DNA of 64,000 nt, from assembly GCF_900101435.1 (NCBI RefSeq), contig NZ_FMZH01000016.1, positions 1-64,000 of the forward strand. Direction: 5' to 3'. The position numbers were made by a program, and so were the translations under genes. The notes below the pieces were generated by a model that worked only from the letters and a program-made list of their open reading frames with translations, made no database searches and was not told the DNA's origin. Positions within the stretch are counted from its first letter, which is position 1, and every line of letters starts with the position of its first letter. Below, piece by piece: positions 41,323 through 50,507 of the stretch. Origin of the DNA: Pedobacter soli (lineage in GTDB: Bacteria; Bacteroidota; Bacteroidia; Sphingobacteriales; Sphingobacteriaceae).

Positions 41323-43797
41323 TTATTTGGCTTTTAGTTTATCGGCAAACATTTTCATGTAAAAACCGCCGATAACACTACGGGCTTTAAAATTATCGCG
41401 GATACCAGTGTTCGAATCGTAAAAATCGTTTAATGGCACCCTTGATTCGGTTTCGATAGCGTGTTTGTAAACCGGATGTACCAAAGCTTCAAACTCCTCG
41501 CGTGTTGGCGCAAATGTAGCCGTCCACAAAATCCAGTCGTTTTTAGTGTAGGCTTTTCTGCTATCCAACGGAATACCATACCGGTTTTGTTTAGTCAGGT
41601 AATACTTGGTTTCGGTATCATAAATTTTCTGAGGGAAGAGATTTAAATCCAGAACCTTATCCCATACCAGGTTATATTTCTGGCTCCAGGTATTTTTATT
41701 GTCAAAGGTTAAAGCATAGTGATCGCCTGCATCGGCCATTTCCATCCATTTAGGTACCATGCTTTCGGCAATGTCGCGGTATTTTTTAGCAACATCGCTA
41801 TAACCTAAAGTTTGCGCCATTTGCGCATAGCAGGCAATACCTACAATGGCTTTAACCGATAAATTGGCATTACGCGCCAGGTGACCAGCAAAATCATCGG
41901 TACACAATTGCGTTTTTGGATCTAAGCCTTCTTTGGTTAAATAATCAACCCAGGTGGTTAATGTTTTCCAGTGCGCTTTGGCGTAATCGGCATTGCCTTG
42001 TGCCTTAGCAATGGCTGCGGTTAAAATAATCATATTGCCCGATTCTTCAACCGGCATAGGCTCGCCATAAGTTTGACCATTTGCCAAAGGATAAGTACCT
42101 AAATCATGTGCTGCCCATGGGTGCGGGTATTTTCCGCTTTCGCTGAAATAAAAAATACCGTTTAGCATACCTTGCAACAATTGTGGGTTGTAAATGAGGT
42201 ACAGCGGTGCCGATGGATAGGTAACATCAACGGTATTGATAAAACCACCGCTATTGTTTTCTTTTGATAACCATAAAAGTTCGCCATGCTGACTTTTTAC
42301 CAATGTGTGTGCAGCAATACTTTGGCGGTAAGCTAAAACACATAAATCGGCATATTCTTTTCCACCCGATTTTAATGCATCCGCATACACCGATTTGTTA
42401 AAGGCTTCGCATTTGGCTATAACTGTTTTGTACTCGTTAGCAGCAGCAGTTAACTGTCCTTCGATGGTTTCTTTACCAGAAGTATTCCACCAGGGCCTTA
42501 AATTCTGGTTAAAGTATTGTACCGAATAAATTTCATCGTAAGCCAACTCAACATATTTTTCTACAGCTGCTTTGCCTACCGCACCAAATGGAATAATCGT
42601 ATTTAGGGCCAGCATTTTGCCTTGTTTAGCTGTTGAAGCAGCATTTCCGTTTCTGAAAGCATCGGCTGCATCTTTTTCGGCAGTTACAAACTGGATGGCG
42701 TTACTGGTTTTTGGTGCCGCCACATAAAAATAACCCCAGTCAATGCGCATGTCATCACTCGCTTTTTGTAACACTGGCTGCTCTACCGTACCGGCTTTTA
42801 ATACCGATAATTTCGGCGTGTTGTATTTACTGGTTGTTACCTCTTGCGAAGGACGGTAAACGGCAATATTGGTCGAAGCACTTAAATAAGCCTTAACCTG
42901 GTGCGTTTTGCCATCGTTTGCTTTAACCTGATAGGAAACGTAAGAAACCGGACGTGCAAACAAACCTAAATCGTTCATTAACAATGGCGAAGTAAAGGTT
43001 AATTTTAAATCTACTTTGCCACAGGTAAAGTTGTAAATGGTTTGTGTAGCATTAATATCGACACTTTTTTGCTTGGCCAGTTGTACTTTTTCGGCATTGT
43101 CTTTTAATTTATCAACGAGACCAAAATCGAGGTAACGACCACCAGCCGTGTTAATTAAATGAATAGCAATTACATTCGAACCTGCTTTTAATGCACTTTT
43201 ATCACTATTACTTAAAGCCACATACTGGAAGGTATTTGTCCAGCCTTCTTTGGTATAAATTTTCTTGCCATTCAGGAAAACCTCGATATTATCGTCGTGG
43301 TTTATTTTTAAGAACAACTCATTTATTGATTTCGGGTTGGCCACATTAAATGTTCGGCGCACCCAAATATCGTGCGATTTCCATAAGGTTTTAACGGTTT
43401 TAGCGTCATCACCAATAGGAGCAGCACCGGTTTTCCAGCTAGCTGCATTATAATTTTCAGCTTTCCAATCGCCTTGTGGTTCAGTTTCAGTATAATTTAC
43501 CTGAAAGCCCTTTTCGTCAGAAGCGGGTACAATGGTTTTGTAATTGGTAGCCTCTTTGCCTAAAAAGCGGTAAATATTGCCATCAACATTAATAAGCCCT
43601 AAAAGCGAATGCTCGGCACCTGTCCAGTGCTGGGTAGACGATTCGTTTAATTTATCGGTGTTAGACCAGATGCTGAAATAAGTATTGTGCGTAATTAAAG
43701 GATAGGCTGGTGCCTTTCGATCCTGCGCTTTGAGCAAACCACCTGCAAACATGCAGCCGAGTAAGCCTAAAAATTTTAAAGTTTTGGTTTTGTTCAT
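41323..43797 (-). CDS. DUF4965/DUF1793 glutaminase-A-like exported protein
   Basis: An 824-residue secreted protein (signal peptide ending GGLLKAQ). The start APAYPLITHNTYFSIWSNTD fits DUF4964, followed by DUF5127/DUF4965-type regions and a C-terminal DUF1793 (alpha/alpha) barrel with PHPWAAHDLGTYPLANGQ and ESGNMIILTAAIAKA. Fungal relatives are called glutaminase A, but bacterial function is unsettled and a glycosidase role is possible given the GH-like barrel. A beta-sandwich stretch (KINHDDNIEVFLNGKKIYTK) is inserted near residue 165. It follows the double SusCD operon but has its own terminator and upstream motif, so it is separately transcribed and perhaps co-regulated. Confidence 0.82.
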   Translation of the reverse strand: MNKTKTLKFLGLLGCMFAGGLLKAQDRKAPAYPLITHNTYFSIWSNTDKLNESSTQHWTGAEHSLLGLINVDGNIYRFLGKEATNYKTIVPASDEKGFQVNYTETEPQGDWKAENYNAASWKTGAAPIGDDAKTVKTLWKSHDIWVRRTFNVANPKSINELFLKINHDDNIEVFLNGKKIYTKEGWTNTFQYVALSNSDKSALKAGSNVIAIHLINTAGGRYLDFGLVDKLKDNAEKVQLAKQKSVDINATQTIYNFTCGKVDLKLTFTSPLLMNDLGLFARPVSYVSYQVKANDGKTHQVKAYLSASTNIAVYRPSQEVTTSKYNTPKLSVLKAGTVEQPVLQKASDDMRIDWGYFYVAAPKTSNAIQFVTAEKDAADAFRNGNAASTAKQGKMLALNTIIPFGAVGKAAVEKYVELAYDEIYSVQYFNQNLRPWWNTSGKETIEGQLTAAANEYKTVIAKCEAFNKSVYADALKSGGKEYADLCVLAYRQSIAAHTLVKSQHGELLWLSKENNSGGFINTVDVTYPSAPLYLIYNPQLLQGMLNGIFYFSESGKYPHPWAAHDLGTYPLANGQTYGEPMPVEESGNMIILTAAIAKAQGNADYAKAHWKTLTTWVDYLTKEGLDPKTQLCTDDFAGHLARNANLSVKAIVGIACYAQMAQTLGYSDVAKKYRDIAESMVPKWMEMADAGDHYALTFDNKNTWSQKYNLVWDKVLDLNLFPQKIYDTETKYYLTKQNRYGIPLDSRKAYTKNDWILWTATFAPTREEFEALVHPVYKHAIETESRVPLNDFYDSNTGIRDNFKARSVIGGFYMKMFADKLKAK

Positions 43798-43843
43798 GAT
43801 CTGTGTGTGTATTTTGAAATTTATATTCTGGTTAGAAACAGCT

Positions 43844-43863
43844 TAGTTAAACGTTTTACTAAA
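43844..43863. promoter_or_regulatory. AAACGTTT operator-like motif upstream of DUF4965 gene
   Basis: The 20-mer starting TAGTTAAACGTTTTAC differs at only two positions from 62481-62500 upstream of the double SusCD operon. It is a near palindrome (AGT.AAACGTTT.ACT). It lies about 50 bp upstream of the start codon, where a regulator could act on the promoter. Confidence 0.5.
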
Positions 43864-43957
43864 GTATAAAATATAATTTAAATAGACGAGTAATTTCAGA
43901 CTTTAATTGTCTAACTGACAATTAAATTTAATCGTTGAACCTCAGAAAAATCTGCTC

Positions 43958-43992
43958 AAAAAAAATACATGAAGTTTTTAGGCCTCATGTAT
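43958..43992 (-). terminator. Intrinsic terminator of the double SusCD operon
   Basis: ATACATGA (43965-43972) pairs with TCATGTAT (43985-43992), with TTTTTTTT following on the minus strand. It is 28 bp past the stop of the last operon gene. Confidence 0.8.
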
Positions 43993-44020
43993 CTTCAAAT
44001 GGTGTGGAGAGAATATTAAT

Positions 44021-44866
44021 TTATGGTTGTTTTTTGTTGATGGTCCATTCTGCCAGCTGGAATATACGGCTACCCCTGTTCGATTTGATGTACAGCCTGT
44101 AAAACTTATAGGCGATGTAATTGTCGAAGTGGAAAAGCTTGGTTTGCTTTCTACTTACTCCACTATTTTCATTTGCCCATGGGCACACGGTTACGGTATG
44201 CAGATCGGTGAACTGAATACCATCTAACGATCCCTGTAAAATCCAGTATCTCGGGTCGCGATCGGCGGCATCATTACCCGATGTCATGGTATAAGCACCC
44301 ACAACTTGCGGTGTATTGAGCTCGAAAGTACAGCGTTGCGTGCCATCAAAACCTGCCTGTAAGAATTTGGTATTGATATCCTGATCGACCAGTTTACTAG
44401 ATCCCTCAGCAGAATTGGGGCCTGCCCCAGCCTCGAGGTTAACCGAAAATTTACCACCAATGGTTTTCATGTAGTTTTCGCCGTATTTGGTTGGGTCGAA
44501 GTTAGGGTCAACCACTTTCAGGTTAATCTCTTTAGTTGCAGAGTAGCCCTGTCCATTACGGATCGTTAAAATCACCCGGTAAGTACCCGGAAAGCGGTAT
44601 ACGTGTTTGGGCGAAACTTCAACCGAAGTACTGTCATCGCCAAACTGCCACAACAAGGTTTTATAATTTTTCGGATCGGCTGTAAACTGCACCTCCTGGT
44701 ATTTTGCTGGGTCTGGTATTTTATAATCGAAAGCTACCAATGGTTTTGGCTCTTCTACCACCGGAACAACTTCCTCGGTATCGCTGTTTTTGCATTTTAC
44801 CGTTAACACAACGATAAGCAGTAAAAGCGCACAGATGTTGAATAATCTTTTCATGTTACTTTTCAT
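44021..44866 (-). CDS. PKD-domain lipoprotein with discoidin-like C-terminal module
   Basis: A 281-residue exported protein (hydrophobic signal, Cys at about 25 in VLTVKCKNSD). Residues about 45-120 form a PKD domain (LLWQFGDDSTSVEVSPKHVY, GTYRVILTIRNGQG). The rest resembles an F5/8 type C (discoidin) carbohydrate-binding domain, with TKFLQAGFDGTQRCTFELNT, DPRYWILQGSLDG and the ending IFQLAEWTINK. The same ending occurs in the fasciclin protein at 56339. A glycan-binding role is inferred. It is the last gene of the operon. Confidence 0.85.
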   Translation of the reverse strand: MKSNMKRLFNICALLLLIVVLTVKCKNSDTEEVVPVVEEPKPLVAFDYKIPDPAKYQEVQFTADPKNYKTLLWQFGDDSTSVEVSPKHVYRFPGTYRVILTIRNGQGYSATKEINLKVVDPNFDPTKYGENYMKTIGGKFSVNLEAGAGPNSAEGSSKLVDQDINTKFLQAGFDGTQRCTFELNTPQVVGAYTMTSGNDAADRDPRYWILQGSLDGIQFTDLHTVTVCPWANENSGVSRKQTKLFHFDNYIAYKFYRLYIKSNRGSRIFQLAEWTINKKQP

Positions 44867-44878
44867 ATCTATTTATGT

Positions 44879-46321
44879 TTATGGGGTTGGAAATAATTGT
44901 GTTTTTGGAATGGCACGTTTACCTGTTATACCTGCTGATGGCACTTCATACTCGAGATAAGCTTGCTGGCCACCCACATTTTCGCGGTGGTGTGCTTCAA
45001 TTCTGTATTTAATACCGCGCTCTAAACGAACAGTTGCTTTTCTTTCTGGTTTATCCCACTGCGTGGTGTAATCGTCAATAACAGCTTTACCATTAATGTA
45101 TAAACGCGATCCATCATCCCAACGGGTTTGATAGAAAATATAATCGCCCCTTACCGGTGCCAAAAATTCGCCCGACCATTTTGTAGCAAAATTATCGCGG
45201 CTTAAAGATGCTCCAGCTGTATTTTTCACATTATCAGGCCAGCCATCGCCTGAAAACTCGATTGTACCATCAATACGGGTAGCAAAAGGCTCACGGCCAT
45301 CATCTGGTGCCAGCTGGGTATTGGTGTAATATTTTGCAATTAAGCCGGTACCGTTACCAATAATTGGTGAGTTGTTATCGAGGTTTACGCTCGGATCTAC
45401 TACCACAATAACCTTGCCTTTTGTAGGGTGAATAACATGGTTGGTATTGTCGCTAAGGCTCAGGGCAAAAGCAAATTTTTTATTGGCTACGATGTTGGCA
45501 TCAAAAACTGGCCAAGGAATAGATAACCTTACTGTTGCACTGCTTGCCCCGGTGTTAAACCTTATCAAAGTATCGAGGCTAAAATCTTTAGCGGCCAGGT
45601 GAACAGCGTTTGTAAGCGTACCAGCTGAAAGTAAGGTGGCAATGGTATCGATATTATCTTTAACTTTTACGTTAAAGGCTGTTGTAGGGGCATTATCTAA
45701 ACTGATAATTAAAGGAATGGTAACCCCGGCAGGCCCAACCTGATAATTTGGCCCTTGCGTTACGGTGTAAGTGCCTCCGCCTTGAAAGGTAAGGAAATGC
45801 ACATCACTTTGTTTTAATAAATCGGAAGTATTAATGATAACCAGAATGGTTGATTTACCATTGGCAATTTTATTACCTTTTCCCGGGGCTGATAATTTCA
45901 AAGCAAAAACCACTTTCTTGCCCAGATAACGCTCCAATACCGATCTGCGCACAATGGCTACACCTTCGGCATTGTCGGTACCATAAGCTACATTAATTAC
46001 ATTTGGGTATTCTACCGCAGCCGATGGCATCAGGATGGCATTGGTTAGCCCACCATTACCAATTAACTGGGTAACGGTATCGTTATTTAAGGTTAAACCC
46101 ACCTGAAAAGCTTCTTCAGCCATTCCGGAAAGGGAAATTTTGAAAGGCACTTTCACAAACTGGTTATCCATAGTTACATTGCCTACCACAATCCCCTCGC
46201 CGGTAATACTTTTACCAGCCGGATCGGGTATTTTCAAATCTTCTATCTGCGATTCTTTACATGAATAGGCACCAACAATGATGGTGAAACCCATTAGCAG
46301 GCTGTATATAATTTTTTTCAT
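44879..46321 (-). CDS. DUF1735 lipoprotein with C-terminal PA14 domain
   Basis: A 480-residue lipoprotein (lipobox VGAYSC). Two DUF1735-like beta domains lie at about 30-150 and 170-300 (VKVPFKISLSGMAEEAFQVG; VTIPLIISLDNAPTTAFNVK). A PA14 domain follows at about 325-470 (GTGLIAKYYTNTQLAPDDGR, ATKWSGEFLAPVRGDYIFYQ, DGSRLYINGKAVIDD). PA14 domains are often glycan-binding. It is probably a surface glycan-binding protein of the operon. No catalytic motif is visible. Confidence 0.85.
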   Translation of the reverse strand: MKKIIYSLLMGFTIIVGAYSCKESQIEDLKIPDPAGKSITGEGIVVGNVTMDNQFVKVPFKISLSGMAEEAFQVGLTLNNDTVTQLIGNGGLTNAILMPSAAVEYPNVINVAYGTDNAEGVAIVRRSVLERYLGKKVVFALKLSAPGKGNKIANGKSTILVIINTSDLLKQSDVHFLTFQGGGTYTVTQGPNYQVGPAGVTIPLIISLDNAPTTAFNVKVKDNIDTIATLLSAGTLTNAVHLAAKDFSLDTLIRFNTGASSATVRLSIPWPVFDANIVANKKFAFALSLSDNTNHVIHPTKGKVIVVVDPSVNLDNNSPIIGNGTGLIAKYYTNTQLAPDDGREPFATRIDGTIEFSGDGWPDNVKNTAGASLSRDNFATKWSGEFLAPVRGDYIFYQTRWDDGSRLYINGKAVIDDYTTQWDKPERKATVRLERGIKYRIEAHHRENVGGQQAYLEYEVPSAGITGKRAIPKTQLFPTP

Positions 46322-46352
46322 TTTTGATATTTTTAAATGATCAGCAATTATT

Positions 46353-48047
46353 TTATTGGTCTAACCAAACTCTTCCGTCAAGCGCCCAGGTTTGTTTGTT
46401 GGCTATTTTTAGCCAGTTGATTACCTGCACTGGTATATCGGCTGTTTGGGGCACCAACACTGCCAAAGTACTGGCAGAAGGCGGGCAAATTAAATCGTTA
46501 AAGTTCTCCCAGGCATATGCACCCTGTAATTTAAAATCGTGGGCTTGTGAAGAAAGATCGATCATTTTATCGCCGTTCCCATCGGTAGCAGGCCAGTAGC
46601 CTACCAAATAGTTATAAGAAGGGTGACTCTGATCGATGGCAGTTTCGCAGGCATATTGATCAATTACCCCATCAGGTACACTCAGCTTAAAGAAACGGAT
46701 ATCGGTAACATATACATCGGGTTCTCCGTGCCCCTGGCCATTTAAATAGCCCAGTTTAAGTGCGTTTGAGTTAGCCAGTGAACCTGAATTGGTAATTTCT
46801 ACCTCGTTGTTATATTTACCATTGGTATAAGTACGGATGAACCTTTGATTGCCACGCTGCTCTAATTTAACTGAAAGGTTTTCCCAGCGTCCCTGAATAA
46901 GGTCGCCCCCTCTGCATTGCTTGTAATCGCCATCTTTGGTACCTCTCCACTCAAAATACCAGTAACGGTCTTCGAGATAGATTACCCAACCCACGCTTGG
47001 GTGCCCGCTCGACCATTCGTTCCGCTTACCCAAAATGCTTGGCCAGAAAAACTGTTCTTTGTTCTTTTTCACTTTAAGCTCGATGGTCATTTTGGTGGTA
47101 TCGTCGATATTGTAAACGTTTGCATCTTCGGGCGCAATTTCTGCCCTGATGGTTTGACCAACCAGTTTAACGGTTTTACCCAGGTACCGGTTGCCCGTAA
47201 ATGGCTTTACAAGTATCCTTTTCTTATAACTTTCGCTGTAATAAATCACAAATGCATTATTTGCCGTTTTACTAAAAATGGTTTGATCGTCGGCATTTGG
47301 CGGAAGAGTAAATGCACCTCCATCACTCGACGCAATTACCACGAGCCAATCTTCGTTTGCATAATTTTTCCGCTTTTTTAAAGCAGTAATAATCTCGCCT
47401 ACACCGGCATCGAATTTTTCGATAGCAGCTTTATAGGCAGGAAATGAATTATCGTAACCAGAAGCCATACCGGCTTTATCTACATCGGTAAAATGCCCAA
47501 CCACTACAGAAGCGGTATCGGTATTGAGCTGATTAATTACGGCTGCTTTTACCTGATCGTCGCCAGCTACCAGATCGCTGATATCGGCACCGGTGGTTAA
47601 ACTCTTAAACACTGCCGATGAGGTATAAGCTGCAATTTTAGTTTGCGGTCTGCTTTCTTTAATCCGCTTAAAAATGATCGGATAATTTTGCAGGTTGTTA
47701 TTGGTTAAGGCATCGTCGTTTACCAGGCTTTTGGTTTTCTTTACCCCGGTTAACATGTTTGCCCAATTGCTGGCATTCTGCGTAGCTTCCGGCTCGTTTA
47801 AAGCCACCCAACTGTAAATGGAAGTGGGTAATAAAGCGGTAATATTCGGAATATTTGCCGCAGCTACCGATTGTCCCCTTGCACCATCAACAACCAGGTA
47901 CAAAACCTTGCGACTGCCATATCTCACTTTGGTGGTATCGGTACCATCTTTGGTACCAAGCGTTCTATCAAAATCTTTGTTACAAGAAAATATGGCCGTT
48001 GTAATTATTGCGGCCATCAGCCCAATCAATAATCTATATTTTTTCAT
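46353..48047 (-). CDS. Degenerate alkaline-phosphatase-fold/LamG (DUF4983) lipoprotein
   Basis: A lipoprotein (AIFSC) of about 564 residues from the ATG at 48047. Residues about 50-290 (counting from a first Met at 48056) fit the type I phosphodiesterase/alkaline-phosphatase fold: VLYLVVDGARG with D57, a TG-ending helix and GHFTDVDKAG with D193. The nucleophile Thr site is N94 (NASNWANMLTG), the usual GH is GM (M197), and the usual SDHG is SDGG (D245, G246), so several metal ligands are missing. A LamG-like region (YWYFEWRGTKDGDYKQC, WENLSVKLEQRGNQRFIRTY) and a DUF4983-like C terminus follow. It is probably a binding protein rather than an enzyme. Confidence 0.8.
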   Translation of the reverse strand: MKKYRLLIGLMAAIITTAIFSCNKDFDRTLGTKDGTDTTKVRYGSRKVLYLVVDGARGQSVAAANIPNITALLPTSIYSWVALNEPEATQNASNWANMLTGVKKTKSLVNDDALTNNNLQNYPIIFKRIKESRPQTKIAAYTSSAVFKSLTTGADISDLVAGDDQVKAAVINQLNTDTASVVVGHFTDVDKAGMASGYDNSFPAYKAAIEKFDAGVGEIITALKKRKNYANEDWLVVIASSDGGAFTLPPNADDQTIFSKTANNAFVIYYSESYKKRILVKPFTGNRYLGKTVKLVGQTIRAEIAPEDANVYNIDDTTKMTIELKVKKNKEQFFWPSILGKRNEWSSGHPSVGWVIYLEDRYWYFEWRGTKDGDYKQCRGGDLIQGRWENLSVKLEQRGNQRFIRTYTNGKYNNEVEITNSGSLANSNALKLGYLNGQGHGEPDVYVTDIRFFKLSVPDGVIDQYACETAIDQSHPSYNYLVGYWPATDGNGDKMIDLSSQAHDFKLQGAYAWENFNDLICPPSASTLAVLVPQTADIPVQVINWLKIANKQTWALDGRVWLDQ

Positions 48048-48078
48048 TATGCTCATCTTAATTTATATTTAACTGGGC

Positions 48079-49698
48079 TTATTCAATTGTTACTCTTACA
48101 ATATTGTTATACGGCAGGTTATCGAAACGGTAAAAACCACCAATCAGCAATAAAGCTTTTTTACCATCGGCAGATTTGGTTTCAACCACATCCGAAAGAT
48201 TTCCGGAGAATGGCCCTGTAGCGTTATAGCCAGGTGCAAGTAAACCTGCCGGCGTAAGCACCATAAAACCGTTACGGGTTACATTATTGTATTTTTTAAA
48301 GGCACCACCTACTACAATGAGGCCACCTGTAATTTGACGTGCAAAGCCTGGATAACCACCTTCGAATGAACGTGCGTTGAACGATTCGTCTAAACTTCCG
48401 TCTTCGTTAATCAAAGCCATGCCATTGGCAGGTTTGCCATTGTAACGGGTAAAAGTTCCGGTAATTAAATATTTATGTGTTGTGGCATTATAGGTAAGTG
48501 AACTGATGTAATTATCTACCCCGCTGCCCGGGTTAAAGCTCGGATCAACCGTTCCGTTGGCTGCAAGCCTTAATATACGGCCTGCAGGTTGCCCATCGAA
48601 GGTGTTGAAACTACCAAAAACCATTAGTTTTTCGAGATTGGCTGCATCGGTATGCATATAGGTATCAATGGGTCCGTTGGCACTTACATTACCCTTATTT
48701 GTTCCGATATCGAAACGGAAAGTTTTATCTAAAGAACCATCAAGGTTAAACCTCAATATCTGGCGGATTTCGGTACTATCCAGAATCACAGTATCGCGGG
48801 TAAAGTCGTAATTATCTTTATCGTAAGTACGTTTTACATAATACCTGAAATTACCTGTAGCCAAAATTTTGCCCTGGTGCGGATAAATGCGGTTGATAAA
48901 TTCGTTGGTACCACCATTAAATTTCGGGAACCATTTTTGGGTTACGGTATCGGTTAAGGTTGGTTTCTTTTTGGTTTGTATTTTAATGGTATCAATGGCA
49001 CCGTTAGGGTACAAACTGGTAATGTTGCTGATGTTTTCGGTACGTTGGTTGTAACCGCTAAAACCGCCGGCAATGATAAAACGTCCGCCAATTTCGATTA
49101 CGCGCGATAACGAACCATTAGCCCCCCTGCCCGTTCTGAAAGTACGGTCGTAATCGCCATCTAAAGATGTTCTGGCAATGCGGTTAATATTGGTAACAAT
49201 CCCTTTATTATCGTAGTTGCTAAAGCTGCCGATTACCAGCGCACGACCATCCTGCATTTCGTAAAACTGACTTACGTAACCATTTGTACCTGCTGTTGCT
49301 TTCCAGGTAATATCGTTTTTGATAATACCTGTTACGGTAAACTGCGGACCAAGAATCAGTTGATCGCCAACAGCAATTGAAGTATTGCCTGTACTTCCAG
49401 CATCGGGTACTTTAACGGTAATTTCGGATGCAGTTACGCTTAACACCTGCGCTTTTTCGCCGTTAAACATAAAGCTTAACTGATCTTTATAAGGTAAAAG
49501 CCCGGTGGCCTTAACAGTAACGGTTGTACCAACAATACCTTCGGCAGGTACTGGTGGTAAGGTCTGGCTCATGCTTATACCCAATGCAGCCTTTCCGTCT
49601 GCATAGGGATCGCTACCCAATTCTTCTTCTTTTTTACATCCCTGAATAACTAAGGAGCAAAGAAAAAATACGATTAGCATGTATTTTATTTTTTTCAT
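48079..49698 (-). CDS. IPT/TIG plus delta-60-repeat beta-propeller lipoprotein (DUF5008-like)
   Basis: A 539-residue lipoprotein (lipobox LVIQGC). Residues about 45-125 look like an IPT/TIG immunoglobulin domain (GIVGTTVTVKATGLLPYKDQ). The remainder consists of repeats of the delta-60 type, such as LNLDGSLDKTFRF-like FNLDGSLDKTFRFD, LAANGTVDPSFNPGSGVD and LINEDGSLDESFNA, which build a propeller. No catalytic signature is seen. Its place between fasciclin and LamG proteins suggests a surface accessory protein of the SusCD system. Confidence 0.82.
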   Translation of the reverse strand: MKKIKYMLIVFFLCSLVIQGCKKEEELGSDPYADGKAALGISMSQTLPPVPAEGIVGTTVTVKATGLLPYKDQLSFMFNGEKAQVLSVTASEITVKVPDAGSTGNTSIAVGDQLILGPQFTVTGIIKNDITWKATAGTNGYVSQFYEMQDGRALVIGSFSNYDNKGIVTNINRIARTSLDGDYDRTFRTGRGANGSLSRVIEIGGRFIIAGGFSGYNQRTENISNITSLYPNGAIDTIKIQTKKKPTLTDTVTQKWFPKFNGGTNEFINRIYPHQGKILATGNFRYYVKRTYDKDNYDFTRDTVILDSTEIRQILRFNLDGSLDKTFRFDIGTNKGNVSANGPIDTYMHTDAANLEKLMVFGSFNTFDGQPAGRILRLAANGTVDPSFNPGSGVDNYISSLTYNATTHKYLITGTFTRYNGKPANGMALINEDGSLDESFNARSFEGGYPGFARQITGGLIVVGGAFKKYNNVTRNGFMVLTPAGLLAPGYNATGPFSGNLSDVVETKSADGKKALLLIGGFYRFDNLPYNNIVRVTIE

Positions 49699-49730
49699 GA
49701 TTTTGTTCTTTTAAAATTACAACAGGCTAA

Positions 49731-50480
49731 TTATTTATTACTTGGCGTTAAACCGGTATTATACACATCGTTAAAAAACTCGTAAATGCTAAATCCGAGG
49801 TATGCGCCCTGGTAGCGCAGGCTGTGCACCATACCATTGGTTGGCTTGATATCTGAGGAAGCAATGTAACTGATGTACCAATTATCGTTCGGCTTTGAAA
49901 TATCGGGTATGTACGAAAACACCAATTGCCTGTAACCGATATATTTAATCCCGTTGGCGCTGTTGTAAACCACACCTATGTTCGATACATCGTTATTGTA
50001 ATCGTAGTGCAGGGCGCCAGGATAAATGCTTTTTAAATCCATATCAATCTGTGGATAATCTTTTAATGCATTTACCCCTTTAAACATATAGCGTTGCAGG
50101 TATTTACGCCAAATTTGCGGACTAATCTGATCAAGTGTTTTTACGGTATCCTTTCCGGCTTCGTAAAGCATTTGGTTTAAGGATAGTAATCTTGGGTTTT
50201 TCTTGGTTTCGAAAGTGTGTATATCGCCAATTGTTCTTTTAATTACATCATCATCAAAGGCAAAAAAGGTAAAGTCTTCTTTACTAAACTGATCTTCCAT
50301 ACCAGCCAGCTTAACTATTTGTGCTACGGTATCGAAGGGAACCTTTTTATCTTTCAGGTATTGCAGCATACTGCCCTGATAATCGGGATTGGCCCTGCCG
50401 CCATCTATATAATATTCGTCACGTTTACAAGCATTTAACAAGAGTAAAAGTGCAGCACATATCATCATTAGCTTTTTCAT
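49731..50480 (-). CDS. Fasciclin-domain lipoprotein
   Basis: A 249-residue lipoprotein (lipobox LLNAC). A single fasciclin (FAS1) domain covers about residues 35-230, with MLQYLKDKKVPFDTVAQIVK, EDFTFFAFDDDVIKR and a C-terminal NDNWYISYIASSDIKPTNGM segment. FAS1 domains mediate adhesion, often to sugars or proteins. It lies directly after a SusD gene, at the same relative position as the fasciclin protein at 56339 in the first half of the operon, suggesting the two halves are duplicated in design. Confidence 0.85.
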   Translation of the reverse strand: MKKLMMICAALLLLLNACKRDEYYIDGGRANPDYQGSMLQYLKDKKVPFDTVAQIVKLAGMEDQFSKEDFTFFAFDDDVIKRTIGDIHTFETKKNPRLLSLNQMLYEAGKDTVKTLDQISPQIWRKYLQRYMFKGVNALKDYPQIDMDLKSIYPGALHYDYNNDVSNIGVVYNSANGIKYIGYRQLVFSYIPDISKPNDNWYISYIASSDIKPTNGMVHSLRYQGAYLGFSIYEFFNDVYNTGLTPSNK

Positions 50481-50507
50481 ATCTTCTTCTTAATCTTTTA
50501 AATCAAA

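Noticed and set aside
46917..47381. 154-codon plus-strand frame opposite the LamG protein gene
   Set aside because: Antisense to a domain-bearing gene; composition is that of a shadow frame.
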